Shown here piece after piece: positions 8,097 through 18,283 of a DNA stretch of 64,000 nt. The number at the start of each line of letters is the position of its first letter. The first letter of the stretch is position 1. The DNA is from Novakomyces olei (taxonomy: Eukaryota; Ascomycota; Novakomycetes; Novakomycetales; Novakomycetaceae). A program made the translations under genes and the position numbers. A model generated the notes under the pieces. That model searched no databases, had not been told where the DNA came from, and saw nothing but the letters and a program-made list of their open reading frames with translations. The stretch spans positions 1,612,001-1,676,000 of the forward strand of contig JADEYG010000001.1 of NCBI GenBank assembly GCA_016906335.1. Reading direction: 5' to 3'.

Positions 8097-9365
8097 TTAC
8101 AATCCATCGGGAATGTACCGTTCAACGATTTTGAGTGATTCTCTGTCAATTTCCGCGATACTGCGCACACCAGCAACGTTCATGAGAATATCGAATTCGG
8201 CCAACAGCGATCGCAGCACGTGGCGTACACCTGTTTCTCCCTGAATACTAAGAGCCCAAACCCAAAGGCGGCCGATAAAAACGGCTTTAGCTCCAAGAGC
8301 TAAAGCCTTGAACACATCGCTCGCGCTACGTACTCCCGAATCGAAGAGAATGGTCCAGGAGGCAGAATTGCCTCCTGTTATGTCAACAATCTCGGCCAGC
8401 TGGTCCAGGGACCCAACTGCTCCATCGACTTGGCGGCCGGCATGGTTGCTTACTACGATACCATCTACACCATCAATTGCCTTTGCCCGAGCAGCGTCAT
8501 CAGGGTGCTGAATACCCTTTAGAAGGAAAGGACGGCCACCAGAGATTCGTTTCCATTGCTTGGCAACCCAAGGAATACGATCCCAGTCAAAGGATTTTCC
8601 GTGCCAGATACGGTCGATCCAGAATTCGCCTGCGGGCTTAACATGCTCTGGATTGTGCAGCGGATCGAGGCCACGTGCCTTGAGCATCTTTTGGAAAACC
8701 GGATCGCTAAAGCCGAGATCATTGCCGACGCCTCTGTAGAACGCGTAATTTGAGGTTTGCACATCGTGATGCCGCCACGCTAGTTGCCAAGTGTCCAGGG
8801 TCATAATGCACACGTCAAAGCCAGATTTGTGAGCGCGTTCCAGCAACGACAGGGCCAGGTCTTCTTCGTGGGGAAGGTACAATTGGAAGATGCGCGGGTG
8901 GCCTTCACCATTAGCTGCGCCCACGTCTTCAATGGGCGTTGATCCGGCAGTGGATAGAGAATAGGGGATGCCAAGTTCGCCTGCTACACGGGCCACTGGC
9001 AGTTCACCTTCATTGTTGTAAATCTTGTTTATCCCGATAGGCGCAATTCCAATAGGCGCATTAATCTTATGACCAAATAAGTCTATCGATAAGTCACGCT
9101 TCTGCGTATCCCGCAGCATGCGTGGGACTATTTTGTACCGGTAAAAGGCTTCACGGTTCGCCCTGTCGGTTAGTCCCAGGCCCGCGTTGCATTGCGCATA
9201 GTTCCATCCATTCTGTGTAAGTTGCTTGTGCGCCAGCTGCTCCAAGTCATCTGGGTGTGTCGAGAAGGGCGGAAAGTCTCCATCGCGAGCGCCACGGAGG
9301 AACAGTTCTTTTTGGTACGTCGAGAACCAGGGCGTATTGCGTTGAGGCAAGTTTGTCGTGTCCAT
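8097..9365 (-). CDS. FMN-dependent alpha-hydroxy-acid oxidase/dehydrogenase (lactate 2-monooxygenase-like)
   Basis: A single exon of 422 residues starting at an ATG at 9365. The TIM-barrel FMN enzyme pattern is complete: APIGIAPIGI, YSLSTAGSTPIEDV, RIFQLYLP, MTLDTWQLAWRHHD, the catalytic block GIVVSNHAGRQVDGAVGSLD with the active-site His and the Arg, ILFDSGVRSASDVFKALALG and FIGRLWVWAL. The family oxidises L-2-hydroxy acids such as lactate, passing electrons to oxygen; the N-terminal extension and WQLAWR region recall lactate 2-monooxygenase relatives. The family motif usually has Gly after SNH; here it is Ala. No cytochrome b2 haem domain precedes it, and no presequence is evident, so a cytosolic or peroxisomal enzyme is likely. 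Substrate unknown. Confidence 0.88.
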   Translation of the reverse strand: MDTTNLPQRNTPWFSTYQKELFLRGARDGDFPPFSTHPDDLEQLAHKQLTQNGWNYAQCNAGLGLTDRANREAFYRYKIVPRMLRDTQKRDLSIDLFGHKINAPIGIAPIGINKIYNNEGELPVARVAGELGIPYSLSTAGSTPIEDVGAANGEGHPRIFQLYLPHEEDLALSLLERAHKSGFDVCIMTLDTWQLAWRHHDVQTSNYAFYRGVGNDLGFSDPVFQKMLKARGLDPLHNPEHVKPAGEFWIDRIWHGKSFDWDRIPWVAKQWKRISGGRPFLLKGIQHPDDAARAKAIDGVDGIVVSNHAGRQVDGAVGSLDQLAEIVDITGGNSASWTILFDSGVRSASDVFKALALGAKAVFIGRLWVWALSIQGETGVRHVLRSLLAEFDILMNVAGVRSIAEIDRESLKIVERYIPDGL

Positions 9366-10116
9366 GTCTGCCTTGTGTGGGGTACAAGTGCGCCGTTGTA
9401 ATATTTATACCATTATAGTTTACTGTAATTTACTATCATGTACTAAAATTATATATACTATAGTTACTACTTTTCTGCGTAATTTCCGGCAAACCCCGGT
9501 TCCTTGACATCATATGATGCATACGAATAGGGTTATACAAGTGCGCAATGCCGACGATGTGACATAATCCATTCTTATATTTAGATTATCAGCCGACAGG
9601 ATACTCCTGGTATTACATAATGACAGTCTCTCAACACCAAGATTATGGTTGGATCGGAGCACAATACTCTACGAAATTAGAAGTTAATTTACACGTAAAG
9701 CACCTGGTGCTTATTTATTAATTTGCAAACCTAATTGCAAATATTAGTCTATGAACAGTGATTTAATTACTTTGACACAAACTTTAAAGTTCACAGCTAT
9801 ATCGGCAGAGCAGAATGCATTTAAACGCATAGTAGTATCTGCACACACTTTCTTATACACATCTTTAATGCCAGTTTTGTAAAAAGTTTGTAGAGACAGT
9901 CAACTTTGCACGAGCACAAATTTCGGTACTGCAAATGACACATTTTGGCCGTCATATACCTTTTGATTAGGGTTAGTTAGGGTTATTACTTTTCAGTACT
10001 AAATTTATAATCTAATTAATGTCAAACTTACTGATCGCCCAGAAAGGAAATTATGACCTGAACAAGAACAAAGAACTGCAAAATCAAACACAAAGCAAAC
10101 GACAATCAAATTAAAT
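9366..10116. other. Divergent intergenic region
   Basis: A 750-bp spacer between the oxidase and the CAP-protein gene. It contains a telobox-like element (listed separately) about 150 bp before the CAP start. No gene or RNA is seen. Confidence 0.55.
9967..9985 (-). promoter_or_regulatory. Tandem telobox-like element
   Basis: TTAGGGTTAGTTAGGGTTA: two AACCCTAA cores on the minus strand with a 10-bp period, not the 6-bp telomeric period. It lies 132 bp before the CAP-protein ATG. Confidence 0.55.
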
Positions 10117-10620
10117 ATGAAAGTTTTGTATTGTATTCTTTCTCTTACTACAGCTATTGTGGGCCGTGTTTCCGCAACCGACTTTGCCGACTCGATTCTA
10201 AACATACATAATGAATACCGCTCGCGCCATGGTGCAGTAGCCCTAACTTGGAGCGAAGTTCAAGCAGAAATGGCAGCCAAAGCTGCGGATTCCTGTATTT
10301 TTGCTCATTCTGGGTACGTTGGGTATGGCGAGAATTTGGCGGCCAGTACTGGATGGACGGATAACGCAGCCGCCGGCAGCACATACAGTTGGTGGTCCGA
10401 GATAGCAATGTACAACTGGGCAGACCCTGGTTTCAATATGAATACGGGGCATTTTACCCAGTTAGTTTGGAACAGTACTAATTCTGTGGGATGCGCTACT
10501 GCCCAGTGTGACGCACTTGGCCAGTTTGTCGTGTGCGAATATTTTCCGGCTGGAAATATAGTTAATGACGATTATTTCCAGGACAACGTTTTCCCCTGCC
10601 TTCACGACTGTAATGCGTGA
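10117..10620 (+). CDS. Secreted CAP/SCP/PR-1 domain protein
   Basis: A single exon of 167 residues. A signal peptide is evident at residues 1-20 (MKVLYCILSLTTAIVGRVSA). The CAP domain follows with its hallmark blocks: ILNIHNEYRSRHG, the AHSGYVGYGENLA segment, GHFTQLVWNSTNSVGCA and VVCEYFPAGNI. Conserved Cys residues fit the usual disulfides. Fungal CAP proteins (yeast Pry family) are secreted and bind sterols or lipids; this is a bare CAP domain without the Ser/Thr-rich spacer of Pry proteins. It probably acts outside the cell. ATG and stop are unambiguous and no intron is needed. Confidence 0.93.
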   Translation: MKVLYCILSLTTAIVGRVSATDFADSILNIHNEYRSRHGAVALTWSEVQAEMAAKAADSCIFAHSGYVGYGENLAASTGWTDNAAAGSTYSWWSEIAMYNWADPGFNMNTGHFTQLVWNSTNSVGCATAQCDALGQFVVCEYFPAGNIVNDDYFQDNVFPCLHDCNA

Positions 10621-10920
10621 ACAATCCGGATTGGTTGATTTTGGTTTCGCCTGTACTTGCTTGTATTAGTTTGCATTTTGTTTGCTTAGGCCTTTAATTT
10701 CGACGTTTTCGCAGTTTCAATTGAATGCTGGCCACGAATACATCAACACAGCTTCGACATGAAGATTAACGCTGCAAATGAAGAGATAACGTTTTACATC
10801 AGATATCAGCATAATAATTCTCATAGTATTCACTACCATCGAAATGCCATTAGCCGTGATTTTGTGAGCAAACCAGCACATAATCCACAATTAAACCGCA
10901 TGTTAATGCTTATACCATCC

Positions 10921-12236
10921 CTACACTTTTTTAACTGTTGTGCCATCATCATCGAAATCAAAATCGTCCTGCACCCGACGCCAACCAGATTTTGACAGCT
11001 CTTCCAGCAAGGCAGGCCGATCTGGGCCAAAGGAGGACGACTGACGATATTTTGGATGGGAGTAAGAGCCGACTGCGTCCTGTTGGCTGAGCTGCTGTTG
11101 CTTATCAGCCCGTTGCTTTGCGACAATATCCTCCTGCTTTCGAATTTCTTGGTCTAGTCGATCATCGTCCTCGTCATCGCTCTCGACTGTGTGCTGAATC
11201 CGCTTCCCGGTTAAATCGATCGTTATAGCACGTGATTTCTTCTTATTTTCTCGGCGGACTTGCCGTTGCTGCCTCAACAAAAGCAGTGCCTTTTCACTCG
11301 GATCGGACCATTTGCTATCGGTCGCGGTCGAATCAAAATCAGCAGCCTGATCAATAATTTTAGTACGCTGAGCTGCTGTTCTGTCAAAGTTAAGCAATGT
11401 GTTTTTCCTCTCCGTGGCCAAATTGTGCGCTCGTTCAATAGCAGCTTCATCGTATCTGCCACCACCCATTACTCCGGAATACGAGGACTGAGCGCGTCCA
11501 GGAGCTTTTGACCTGGCTGTTTGCGCATTGTAATGACTCTGTTTGACTCGCGCTTTACTACGACGTAAAGATTCAACCAATTCTTTTTTTTGTTCTGGCT
11601 GCAAAAGAGGTTGACCACAAAACGTACACGGGCCCATACCTTCCACAACGCATATAATTTTTCCACAATTTAAACAGTTGGGCGTGACTGTGTTTAGTGG
11701 ATGCCTGGTTGCCCCACAATTGCATACTTTTCGGTGCTGGGGTCCTTTTCCTGAATCCAGGGCAGAAGCCAGCTCGATCTGTTTTAAAACTGCCTCTATG
11801 TCATCAAGCCCTTCAACTTTTACGCCGGTAGATTTGTGCGACAGTTCGGGAAAGGCTGCATTATTCACATTCTTTGTTTTCACAGTACCAAATGGGTTAC
11901 TGTTAGACGCGCCAGGGATTTTAGGCGCAGCTTTTGATGCAGGCCGAGTTCCTGCTGGTGACGGCTGTTGCTTGTTCCGTACTTTTGATTTTTCAGTACC
12001 GAAATTTCGGGCCGTAAACGTCGATACGAAATCAAGACTGTCCGAGCTTTCACCCAATAGTTCCTGCGATCATTAGCTCTGTCTCCCAAACTCAAAGAGT
12101 ATAAATGTCATACAATAAGATATGAGGCTGCCCGTCCAGCGGTGCCCGTGGCCCTAGCTGCATCTAGTATCCCGTTTAGCGTCTCGTCTTCCAGCGGAAG
12201 CAGAGCCCGAAGACTTTCTAACGCGGATGAAGTCAT
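10921..12236 (-). CDS. TRIP4: Activating signal cointegrator 1 / Rqt4 homologue
   Basis: Two exons, 12236-12114 and 12063-10921, encode 421 residues; the 50-nt intron ends GCTAATGATCGCAG. Exon 1 joins in phase to give ASYLIELLGESSDSLDFVST, the conserved N-terminal helices. The C2HC5 zinc finger follows: CNCGATRHPLN, PNCLNCGKIICVVEGMGPC and TFCGQPLL (about residues 150-200). A later block, LLNFDRTAAQRTKIIDQAAD, is also typical. In yeast Rqt4 belongs to the ribosome quality control trigger complex that splits collided ribosomes; the human protein is part of the ASC-1 complex. No ASCH domain is present, as in yeast. The C-terminal half is charged and probably disordered. Confidence 0.92.
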
Positions 12237-12606
12237 GGCGGATTTCAGGTCGGCCGACGATGGAGATCCATGTTCATTATGACAGGCATCTGATAAAAAT
12301 GCAATATATCAAAGACTACTCAGTCCACATTAAATATTATGTCTATTCATATTATTATATCTCTTTATCCAGCATAATGACAATGCTTAGGGTTAACAAA
12401 ATCCGTATACAAACTTGTATGGTAATGATTAGGTTTAGGGTTAGTATTCTCATTGACGATTTACATCTGTATATTATAAAAGCATTAGATTGTGTACTTG
12501 GATTATAGAAAATACGGTGCTAGCATTATCGGGAGAAAATATCGTGATAAACCAGATCGAGAATAATGAATAGCTGCACTGATACATGTCATTCACGGTT
12601 GGATGA
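12237..12606. other. Divergent promoter region with telobox-like cores
   Basis: A 370-bp spacer between TRIP4 and the glutaminyl cyclase gene. It holds TTAGGGTTA at 12387-12395 and TTAGGTTTAGGGTTAG at 12429-12444, and otherwise A/T-rich sequence. Confidence 0.5.
12387..12444 (-). promoter_or_regulatory. Pair of telobox-like elements
   Basis: Two separated TTAGGGTTA-type cores in the shared upstream region of two divergent genes. Confidence 0.45.
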
Positions 12607-13802
12607 ATGGCGGTTCCGCGCGGCAGAGCGGCAATTGCTTTAAGCGTGATTGTGCTATTATGCGCTGCGGCTTTCGCACTATTGCCCACCACTGTCACAG
12701 ATCAGAATTATTTGGAAAAGTATTTGGCAGCAGACAGTGAATTGACAAAAGCACTGCTCGACATCGACCACGGCAGTTTACTTGCGCCTCTTTTAATACC
12801 CCGGCCGGCGGGATCAGAAGCAGCAAATGATACGCTGTATTTTATTCGTGAAAAACTGGAAGATTTGAATGGATCTTGGCATACGGAAATAGACACTTTC
12901 CACGAACAAACACCGGCAGGCGTAGTGCGATTTTCTAATCTTGTAGCCACATTTTCAGGTCGCGAAGGTACGTACCGACAATTTTTTTTTTGATTTTCTA
13001 ATGGCAAAATTATGACAGGTCCTCATTTAATGCTCGCTGCACATTATGATTCGAAACGGGAGCCGGACGGCTTTGTGGGCGCTATTGATTCAGCAGTACC
13101 TTGTGCCATAATGCTGTATGTTGCTCACGCAGTTGCACAGCAGCAAAAGATCGGTATTCAGCTAGCTTTTTTTGATGGAGAGGAGGCATTTGAGGATTGG
13201 ACAGCTACCGATTCGCTCTACGGCTCTCGCCATATGGCGGCAAAATGGGACCAAGAAGTAGTAGAGTCAAGCGGAACGTTACAAAAACGTTCCTCTCGGC
13301 TGGAGAACATTGACGTTATGGTGCTATTAGATTTGCTGGGTACGGCAAATCCCTCAGTGCCCTCTTTCTACGTGGATACACATTCTCTTTACCGCCGTCT
13401 CGCGCTGATTGCGCAAAATTTATACCAATCAGGCGATATTTCTATTGATGCGACGCAATGGTTCCGAGACCGCAACACCCCACATTTGCGAGGTCCTCCC
13501 GCATGGCGCGTGGAGGATGATCATTTGCCCTTTATTGCGCGTGGTGTGTCTGCACTGCACGTAATTCCAGCGCCGCTGCCTTCTGTTTGGCACACGCTTG
13601 ATGTAATAAGGATCGCCATTTTGTTTTTATTCATTTCGCATTTCAATCCTTGTTTTTATCTACATTTTTATCTACATTCATTTTTATCTATATTCTTACT
13701 AATATTTCAAAGGATGACGCAGAGCATTTGCATCAAGCTACAGTCGACGCATGGGCAAAAATTATACTGCAATTCGTGTATGATACAGCAGGAAACTTGT
13801 AA
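12607..13802 (+). CDS. QPCT: Glutaminyl-peptide cyclotransferase (M28 fold), membrane anchored
   Basis: Three exons, 12607-12967, 13019-13602 and 13713-13802, give 344 residues; introns are 51 and 110 nt. An N-terminal hydrophobic helix (AAIALSVIVLLCAAAFALL) after MAVPRGR is a signal anchor or signal peptide. The zinc-dependent glutaminyl cyclase core follows: LAAHYDSKR, GAIDSAVPCAIML, LAFFDGEEAFEDW, DSLYGSRHMA, then VEDDHLPF and PSVWHTLDDDAE across the last splice junction. The expected single-zinc ligands (Asp, Glu, His) are all in place. The enzyme converts N-terminal Gln to pyroglutamate on proteins in the secretory pathway. The last exon restores the conserved WHTLDDD block, which supports the splice model. 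Confidence 0.92.
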
Positions 13803-14130
13803 ATATAGAGCCTTGTTTGCTCCTTTGTATATATTGGAGTATTCGCTTGCGATAGAAAATGCGTAAATCAGCACCTGCCCTTTACCATGGCAAGTTTTAT
13901 TCAATCACAACGGTAGCGCGAAATGTATAAAACATAAATCAACATTGTCATTATGATCACAGTGGCTCAGCTCATATCATATTCCATATTCAGTGAGGCT
14001 ATTTAAATCTGTAGAAGAGCCAAAAGACTGATAGCAGACGCTTCGGCAAACACACGATACATTTGCACCAAAGTAATTTCGACGTCGGAACAAGCAGGCG
14101 TGCAGCGCAAGTTATATTTTATGAAATTTG
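13803..14130. other. Convergent spacer with overlapping open frames
   Basis: From about 13990 to 14190, frames are open on both strands without a clear start. See findings. No gene can be supported. Confidence 0.4.
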
Positions 14131-14466
14131 CTAACCAGCGCGAACCGATTTTTGTGGCGATATTAGCGGATGCAGTTGGGCAAGGTACGTGCTACCGGTC
14201 AATAAGGGAAACAAGACGGATAGAGACACAACTTACATTGCCCAGAAAATATAGCAGCTGGCCAAAGTCAGAATGAGGGACATGCGCCACACGCTACATT
14301 AAAAGTCAGTCTTTGTCACTGGCAATAGTACAAACGCACGATTGATTATTGCCCCGGGGAGAAAACAGATACGCGGCTACACCGAGAGCGGCCACGATGA
14401 CGCCTACAATGATAATTGCCCACCTGTGCATTAGCTAATGTAGGACGCGCAAGCATACCCGCTCAT
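14131..14466 (-). CDS. VMA9: V-type H+-ATPase subunit e (Vma9)
   Basis: Four small exons, 14466-14459 (8 nt), 14423-14340, 14293-14237 and 14191-14131, give 69 residues. The introns are 35, 46 and 45 nt. The protein has two transmembrane helices: WAIIIVGVIVAALGVAAYLF and SLILTLASCYIFWAITYLA. The diagnostic block SPRGNNQSVWRMSLILTL matches yeast Vma9 (PKNNQAVWRSTVILTL), and QLHPLISP matches its QLHPLVAP. Subunit e sits in the membrane V0 sector of the vacuolar proton pump. Each splice junction restores a conserved residue, and all phases close. The gene is convergent with the glutaminyl cyclase gene and divergent from COX10. Confidence 0.88.
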
Positions 14467-14895
14467 ACTGCGGCAGTGTACTCTCGATCCGTAGTCATAC
14501 ACGAGTAAGCACGGCGTAGGGGATTGATCAATTTGAGAATTAATTTATTTACAGTACAATTCTTATTCCAGTCTCGTGTGTTTATAGTATTGAAGCCCAG
14601 GAAAACCATAGTTAATGTGCACTACTATTATTACTAGAATATCTATTTGTATAGATTATGGTATTGGTATTTTTGGTATAATTATTTGTATAATTCTTGG
14701 TATAATTCTTGGTATTATTTGTATAATTATTGGTATTATTGGTATAATCATTGGTATAATTATTGGCATAATTATTGGTATATTACTGGTAGAAATAATT
14801 ATTCGTAACAATATTGCAATAATGTGAAGGAGAGGAGCAGGATACTAAATTATTACACTATCGAAACCTGAAATCCAGGTCATTTTGACGCGCCA
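14467..14895. other. Divergent spacer VMA9-COX10
   Basis: Contains a low-complexity array (listed) and no supported gene. Confidence 0.5.
14658..14789. repeat. Low-complexity GGTATAATTATT-type array
   Basis: About eleven imperfect units of GGTATAATTATT/GGTATAATTCTT. One frame reads as repeated Ile-Ile-Gly, but this is a by-product of the repeat and not a protein. Confidence 0.8.
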
Positions 14896-16170
14896 ATGCG
14901 GCTCGGAGACTCGCTTTTGTGGACGGTCTCTGCGCCAATTCCGCGCAGATTTATATGCTGCCAGTGTCAGCAATGGAAATCAATACGCCGGCGGAGTTTT
15001 GTGCATTATGCAGTTCGGCACGATCAGCAGCAGAGGCGAGAATCAGTGTGGAAAAGGTTGGACCATGCGACGGTAATCCCCGACTTTGCCCCTCAGTACG
15101 CTCAGAGTGGCGGGGCTCAGACTGACGGGGCAGTGACTCGGCAAAAGCTGAGCGCCCAAAATTTGCGGGACGCGTATGACAGACCGGAGCAGAGTTTGGC
15201 AACTGCAAATTCCAAACCGATTTCCGGGTTTCGGCGGGTATCGGCAACGCCTCAGCTGTCGGCGCTTGTAGCGCTGGCAAAACCAAAACTGAGTGCTCTT
15301 GTAGTGCTCACGAGTATGTCGGCGTACGCAATTGCGCCTTACCCGACTACTTCTCTCACCAGTCTTTTGTGTTTAACTGCAGGCACTTCTCTCTGCTGTG
15401 CGGCCGCGAACGCGTTTAATCAGTTTACGGAGCCGCTGTACGACGCGCAAATGGCGCGAACTCGAAATCGGCCGCTCGTTCGTGGCACAATTATGCCCGA
15501 TCAAGCTGCCCTGTACGCTGCTGCCTGTAGTGTTACTGGTGTAGCAGCACTGTATTATGGTGTTAATGGCACAGTAGCCGCTCTCGGCCTGGCCAATATC
15601 GTGCTTTACGCTGGCGTATACACGCCCATGAAACGCGTCTCCATCGCTAATACTTGGGTGGGGGCATTGGTGGGGGCACTGCCCCCACTAATGGGGTGGG
15701 CTGCCTGTAGTGGGGGTAGTCTCACGGCACACCCTGGCGGCCTCCTGCTGGGACTCGTACTGTTTGCCTGGCAGTTTCCTCATTTCAACTCCCTTTCATG
15801 GAGCCTCAGGGCTGACTATGCACGTGCTGGCTACCGCATGGCCTGTGTAACTGACCCGGCACTGAACGCTCGAGTCAGTTTACGGTGGACACTGGCTTTC
15901 TGGCCTATTTGCTTCCTTTTGCCTTATTACGGACTTGTAGATTCTTCTTTTTTGCTGGATAGTGCAGTTGTCAATGGGCTTCTGACACTGCGCGCATGGC
16001 AGTTTTACCGGAACACAAACGGTGCTACTGCTAGAAAACTGTTCTTTGCCAGCCTTGTGCATTTACCACTGCTGCTTATTCTTGCAATGGTGCACCATGT
16101 TGCCCTTTTCTGGCTGATTGATGACGACGAGCTGGAAGAGGGTCTGCCTGCCAAGGGAGCCGAGTTTTAG
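14896..16170 (+). CDS. COX10: Protohaem IX farnesyltransferase
   Basis: A single exon of 424 residues. An N-terminal basic extension of about 120 residues, including RRFICC and RRRSF, looks like a mitochondrial presequence and linker. The UbiA core follows with polyprenyl-diphosphate binding Asp motifs NAFNQFTEPLYDAQMARTRN (NxxxDxxxD type) and RPLVRG, then AGVYTPMKRVSIANTWVGAL and GALPPLMGWAA. Seven to nine hydrophobic helices are evident. The enzyme converts haem B to haem O in the inner membrane, the first step of haem A synthesis for cytochrome c oxidase. A second loop has LRADYARAGYRM in place of the usual DYxxAGxxM. Its length is close to that of yeast Cox10. Confidence 0.95.
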   Translation: MRLGDSLLWTVSAPIPRRFICCQCQQWKSIRRRSFVHYAVRHDQQQRRESVWKRLDHATVIPDFAPQYAQSGGAQTDGAVTRQKLSAQNLRDAYDRPEQSLATANSKPISGFRRVSATPQLSALVALAKPKLSALVVLTSMSAYAIAPYPTTSLTSLLCLTAGTSLCCAAANAFNQFTEPLYDAQMARTRNRPLVRGTIMPDQAALYAAACSVTGVAALYYGVNGTVAALGLANIVLYAGVYTPMKRVSIANTWVGALVGALPPLMGWAACSGGSLTAHPGGLLLGLVLFAWQFPHFNSLSWSLRADYARAGYRMACVTDPALNARVSLRWTLAFWPICFLLPYYGLVDSSFLLDSAVVNGLLTLRAWQFYRNTNGATARKLFFASLVHLPLLLILAMVHHVALFWLIDDDELEEGLPAKGAEF

Positions 16171-16549
16171 ACTGCCCGTGTCACTGGCTCGTGTACAGTG
16201 TAAAGGCTTTCGTTATTCGGCCTTTAGCCTTTGCACATTGCTTAATTGTATGCACACTATTGGATTGTGCAGTTTAGCAACTTCTAAAGACTTTTTAAAT
16301 GGAGCCTAAACTATCGCTAATACAAACATCCACCAAGATTTAGTTTAAACCCTTTTGCAGTGGCAACCGTCTCGCCAAGTCTATATAGACCTTGTTCTGA
16401 AACCCAGTTTTAGTTGTCCCGTTATGCTCAAGCCTACACAATCTTGCCGGCAGACCCGCAAGGCTCAATCTTCCAACGTGCCCGGTACAGTGTGTAATTT
16501 GCTGTCCCTATGCTAATGCCATTACTGCGCAAACATACCTTGAGCACGC
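16171..16549. other. Convergent spacer
   Basis: 3' flanks of COX10 and JIP5. No feature seen. Confidence 0.5.
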
Positions 16550-17863
16550 TTATTCCATACCCTCAAAGGTCGCAACTGGGCGTTTCTGCGGGTGTACAAG
16601 CTCGCGCTCTTGCCGACGCCGTTTTTTCCGTTCTTTGCGAGTTAGACGCTTGCTTTTTGGCTCATCGGAATCGTCGTCATCTGACCCTTGGTTTTCAGGC
16701 TCCTCGGGCTCCTCAGGCTCCGGACCAGCACTTTTAACTTCTGCCAGTTCATCATTTTGTTCAACTTTTCGAGTTTTAGCGCTGGTGCTCTGAGGGAACC
16801 AGCGCACTTGGGAACCGGACGCAGAGACGATAGAATCACCGTCAAGACACAGTCCCTCAACAGACCCAGGCACAGCGTAGCGGCCAATCAGCTCCTTATA
16901 CCGGTTAGGTTTAAGGTCTAATCGCCAGATAGAGGCGTCACTGAAAGCAACAAAAAGCTCATCGCCACTAGCCAGCATGGCGTCTACTCCCTCATCCACA
17001 GGCGGTAAAATGCGGTCGACAGAGTCGCCCCACTGCCCGTAGCGAAACAGCGAAATAACCCCATCCAGCTGGCCGACTGCTAATACGCTCGGCTTTCCAC
17101 TGTGGCCAAAAATACAGGCGGAATCCATTAAATCAGTTTCCTGGTCTTCACTTTGAACTGCTGGCGTTTCCCGCTTCAATCGGCGAATGTCCCAGTACGA
17201 CAAGGTTCCATCGCCACTTGTAGCCACAAACGATCTCTCGTCCTGTGCGTGCAACGAAGTAATATAGTCAAAATGCAGCAAAGACGTGTGCACGGCTGCC
17301 TCTGGCTGCCTAACGTCCCACACTTTAATCACACCAGAATCATCGCCAGTGACAAATTGCTGTGCGCTTAGAAACTCGGCCGCGTTTATTCCTTCACTAT
17401 CGTGCGTTTGAACGAACTTTTGTCGTACTCGGCCGGTGGCAGAGTCGGCCAGTTTAACTATCCTATCTGATCCCGCACTCAATAGTGCTTTTTGTTAGTG
17501 ATGATTGCAGATGATAATCTTGAAGTATTATAAAAGCAGGCAGTCAAAAGGACAGGCAGTCAAAAGAGCAGGCAGAATAAAACGGGAAAATAAAAAAGTT
17601 AAAAACATTCTAAATATATGGAATTGTCAAGCGGAGCGTTGGATAAGGAGAAAAGGCAGCGCAATATTCTTACTTGAACCATCGATACTAAAGTCCAATG
17701 CGCGACAGGCGAGCTTGTGTCTTCGTGTAGACCATTGCTTTTCTTGTGTCTGACTTTTGTATACTTTCACATGTCCAGTTACGAGCCCAACGGCAACTAG
17801 CGACTGCTCTTCATGCGTTGCAAGAGCGAGCACATCGTCTGGTTCTTCAATTTGCTTATCCAT
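16550..17863 (-). CDS. JIP5: WD40 protein, WDR55/Jip5 family (ribosome biogenesis)
   Basis: Two exons, 17863-17674 and 17487-16550, encode 375 residues; the 186-nt intron ends CTAACAAAAAG. The join gives DGSTLLSAGSDRIVKL, a normal WD repeat turn. About six WD repeats follow, for example GDDSGVIKVWDVRQPE and TSGDGTLSYWDIRRL. The C-terminus is acidic then strongly basic (SKRLTRKERKKRRRQER) and ends KRPVATFEGME, like nucleolar Jip5/WDR55. The family is needed for 60S pre-rRNA processing. The start at 17863 is the first ATG in frame. A tandem telobox lies 60 bp upstream of it, a context known for ribosomal and ribosome-biogenesis genes in several eukaryotes. Confidence 0.85.
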
Positions 17864-18283
17864 ACCAGATAGCAATTGAGCTTTTTATGATGATAAAATA
17901 ATAATTATTTATTTATGAAAAATAACCCTAACTAACCCTGTTCAGATAGCGAATAGCAAATTACTCCCCCATCGTTTAGATTTCTAAATATTTATTTAAA
18001 TCCTCTTTTTACCTTTGCGTGACTGATGGGTATGTCAAAGGCTGCACTGGACCTTTTAGTATTGCAAAGAAAGTCATATATTATACAAAATGCAGCATGT
18101 TACTATAGGATAAAACTATAAACCCAAATATTCAACACATTTGCTCAACACCGCAAGCCGAGTACTATCAAAAAGCCATTATGGCTTGAATATTGTTTGC
18201 CGCTTGCACCTAGCGTTATGCAAAACAAAAATAGAAATGCAATAGAGGGAGAGCTTTTGGTATTCTAAACCAACCAATTTACA
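17864..18283. other. Intergenic region upstream of JIP5
   Basis: 420 bp between two minus-strand genes; contains the JIP5-proximal telobox. No other feature. Confidence 0.5.
17923..17939 (+). promoter_or_regulatory. Tandem telobox-like element
   Basis: TAACCCTAACTAACCCT, two AACCCT cores 10 bp apart, 60 bp before the JIP5 ATG. Confidence 0.6.

Noticed and set aside
14615-14827. ORF of Ile-Ile-Gly repeats that looks like a membrane peptide
   Set aside because: Explained wholly by the GGTATAATTATT low-complexity array.
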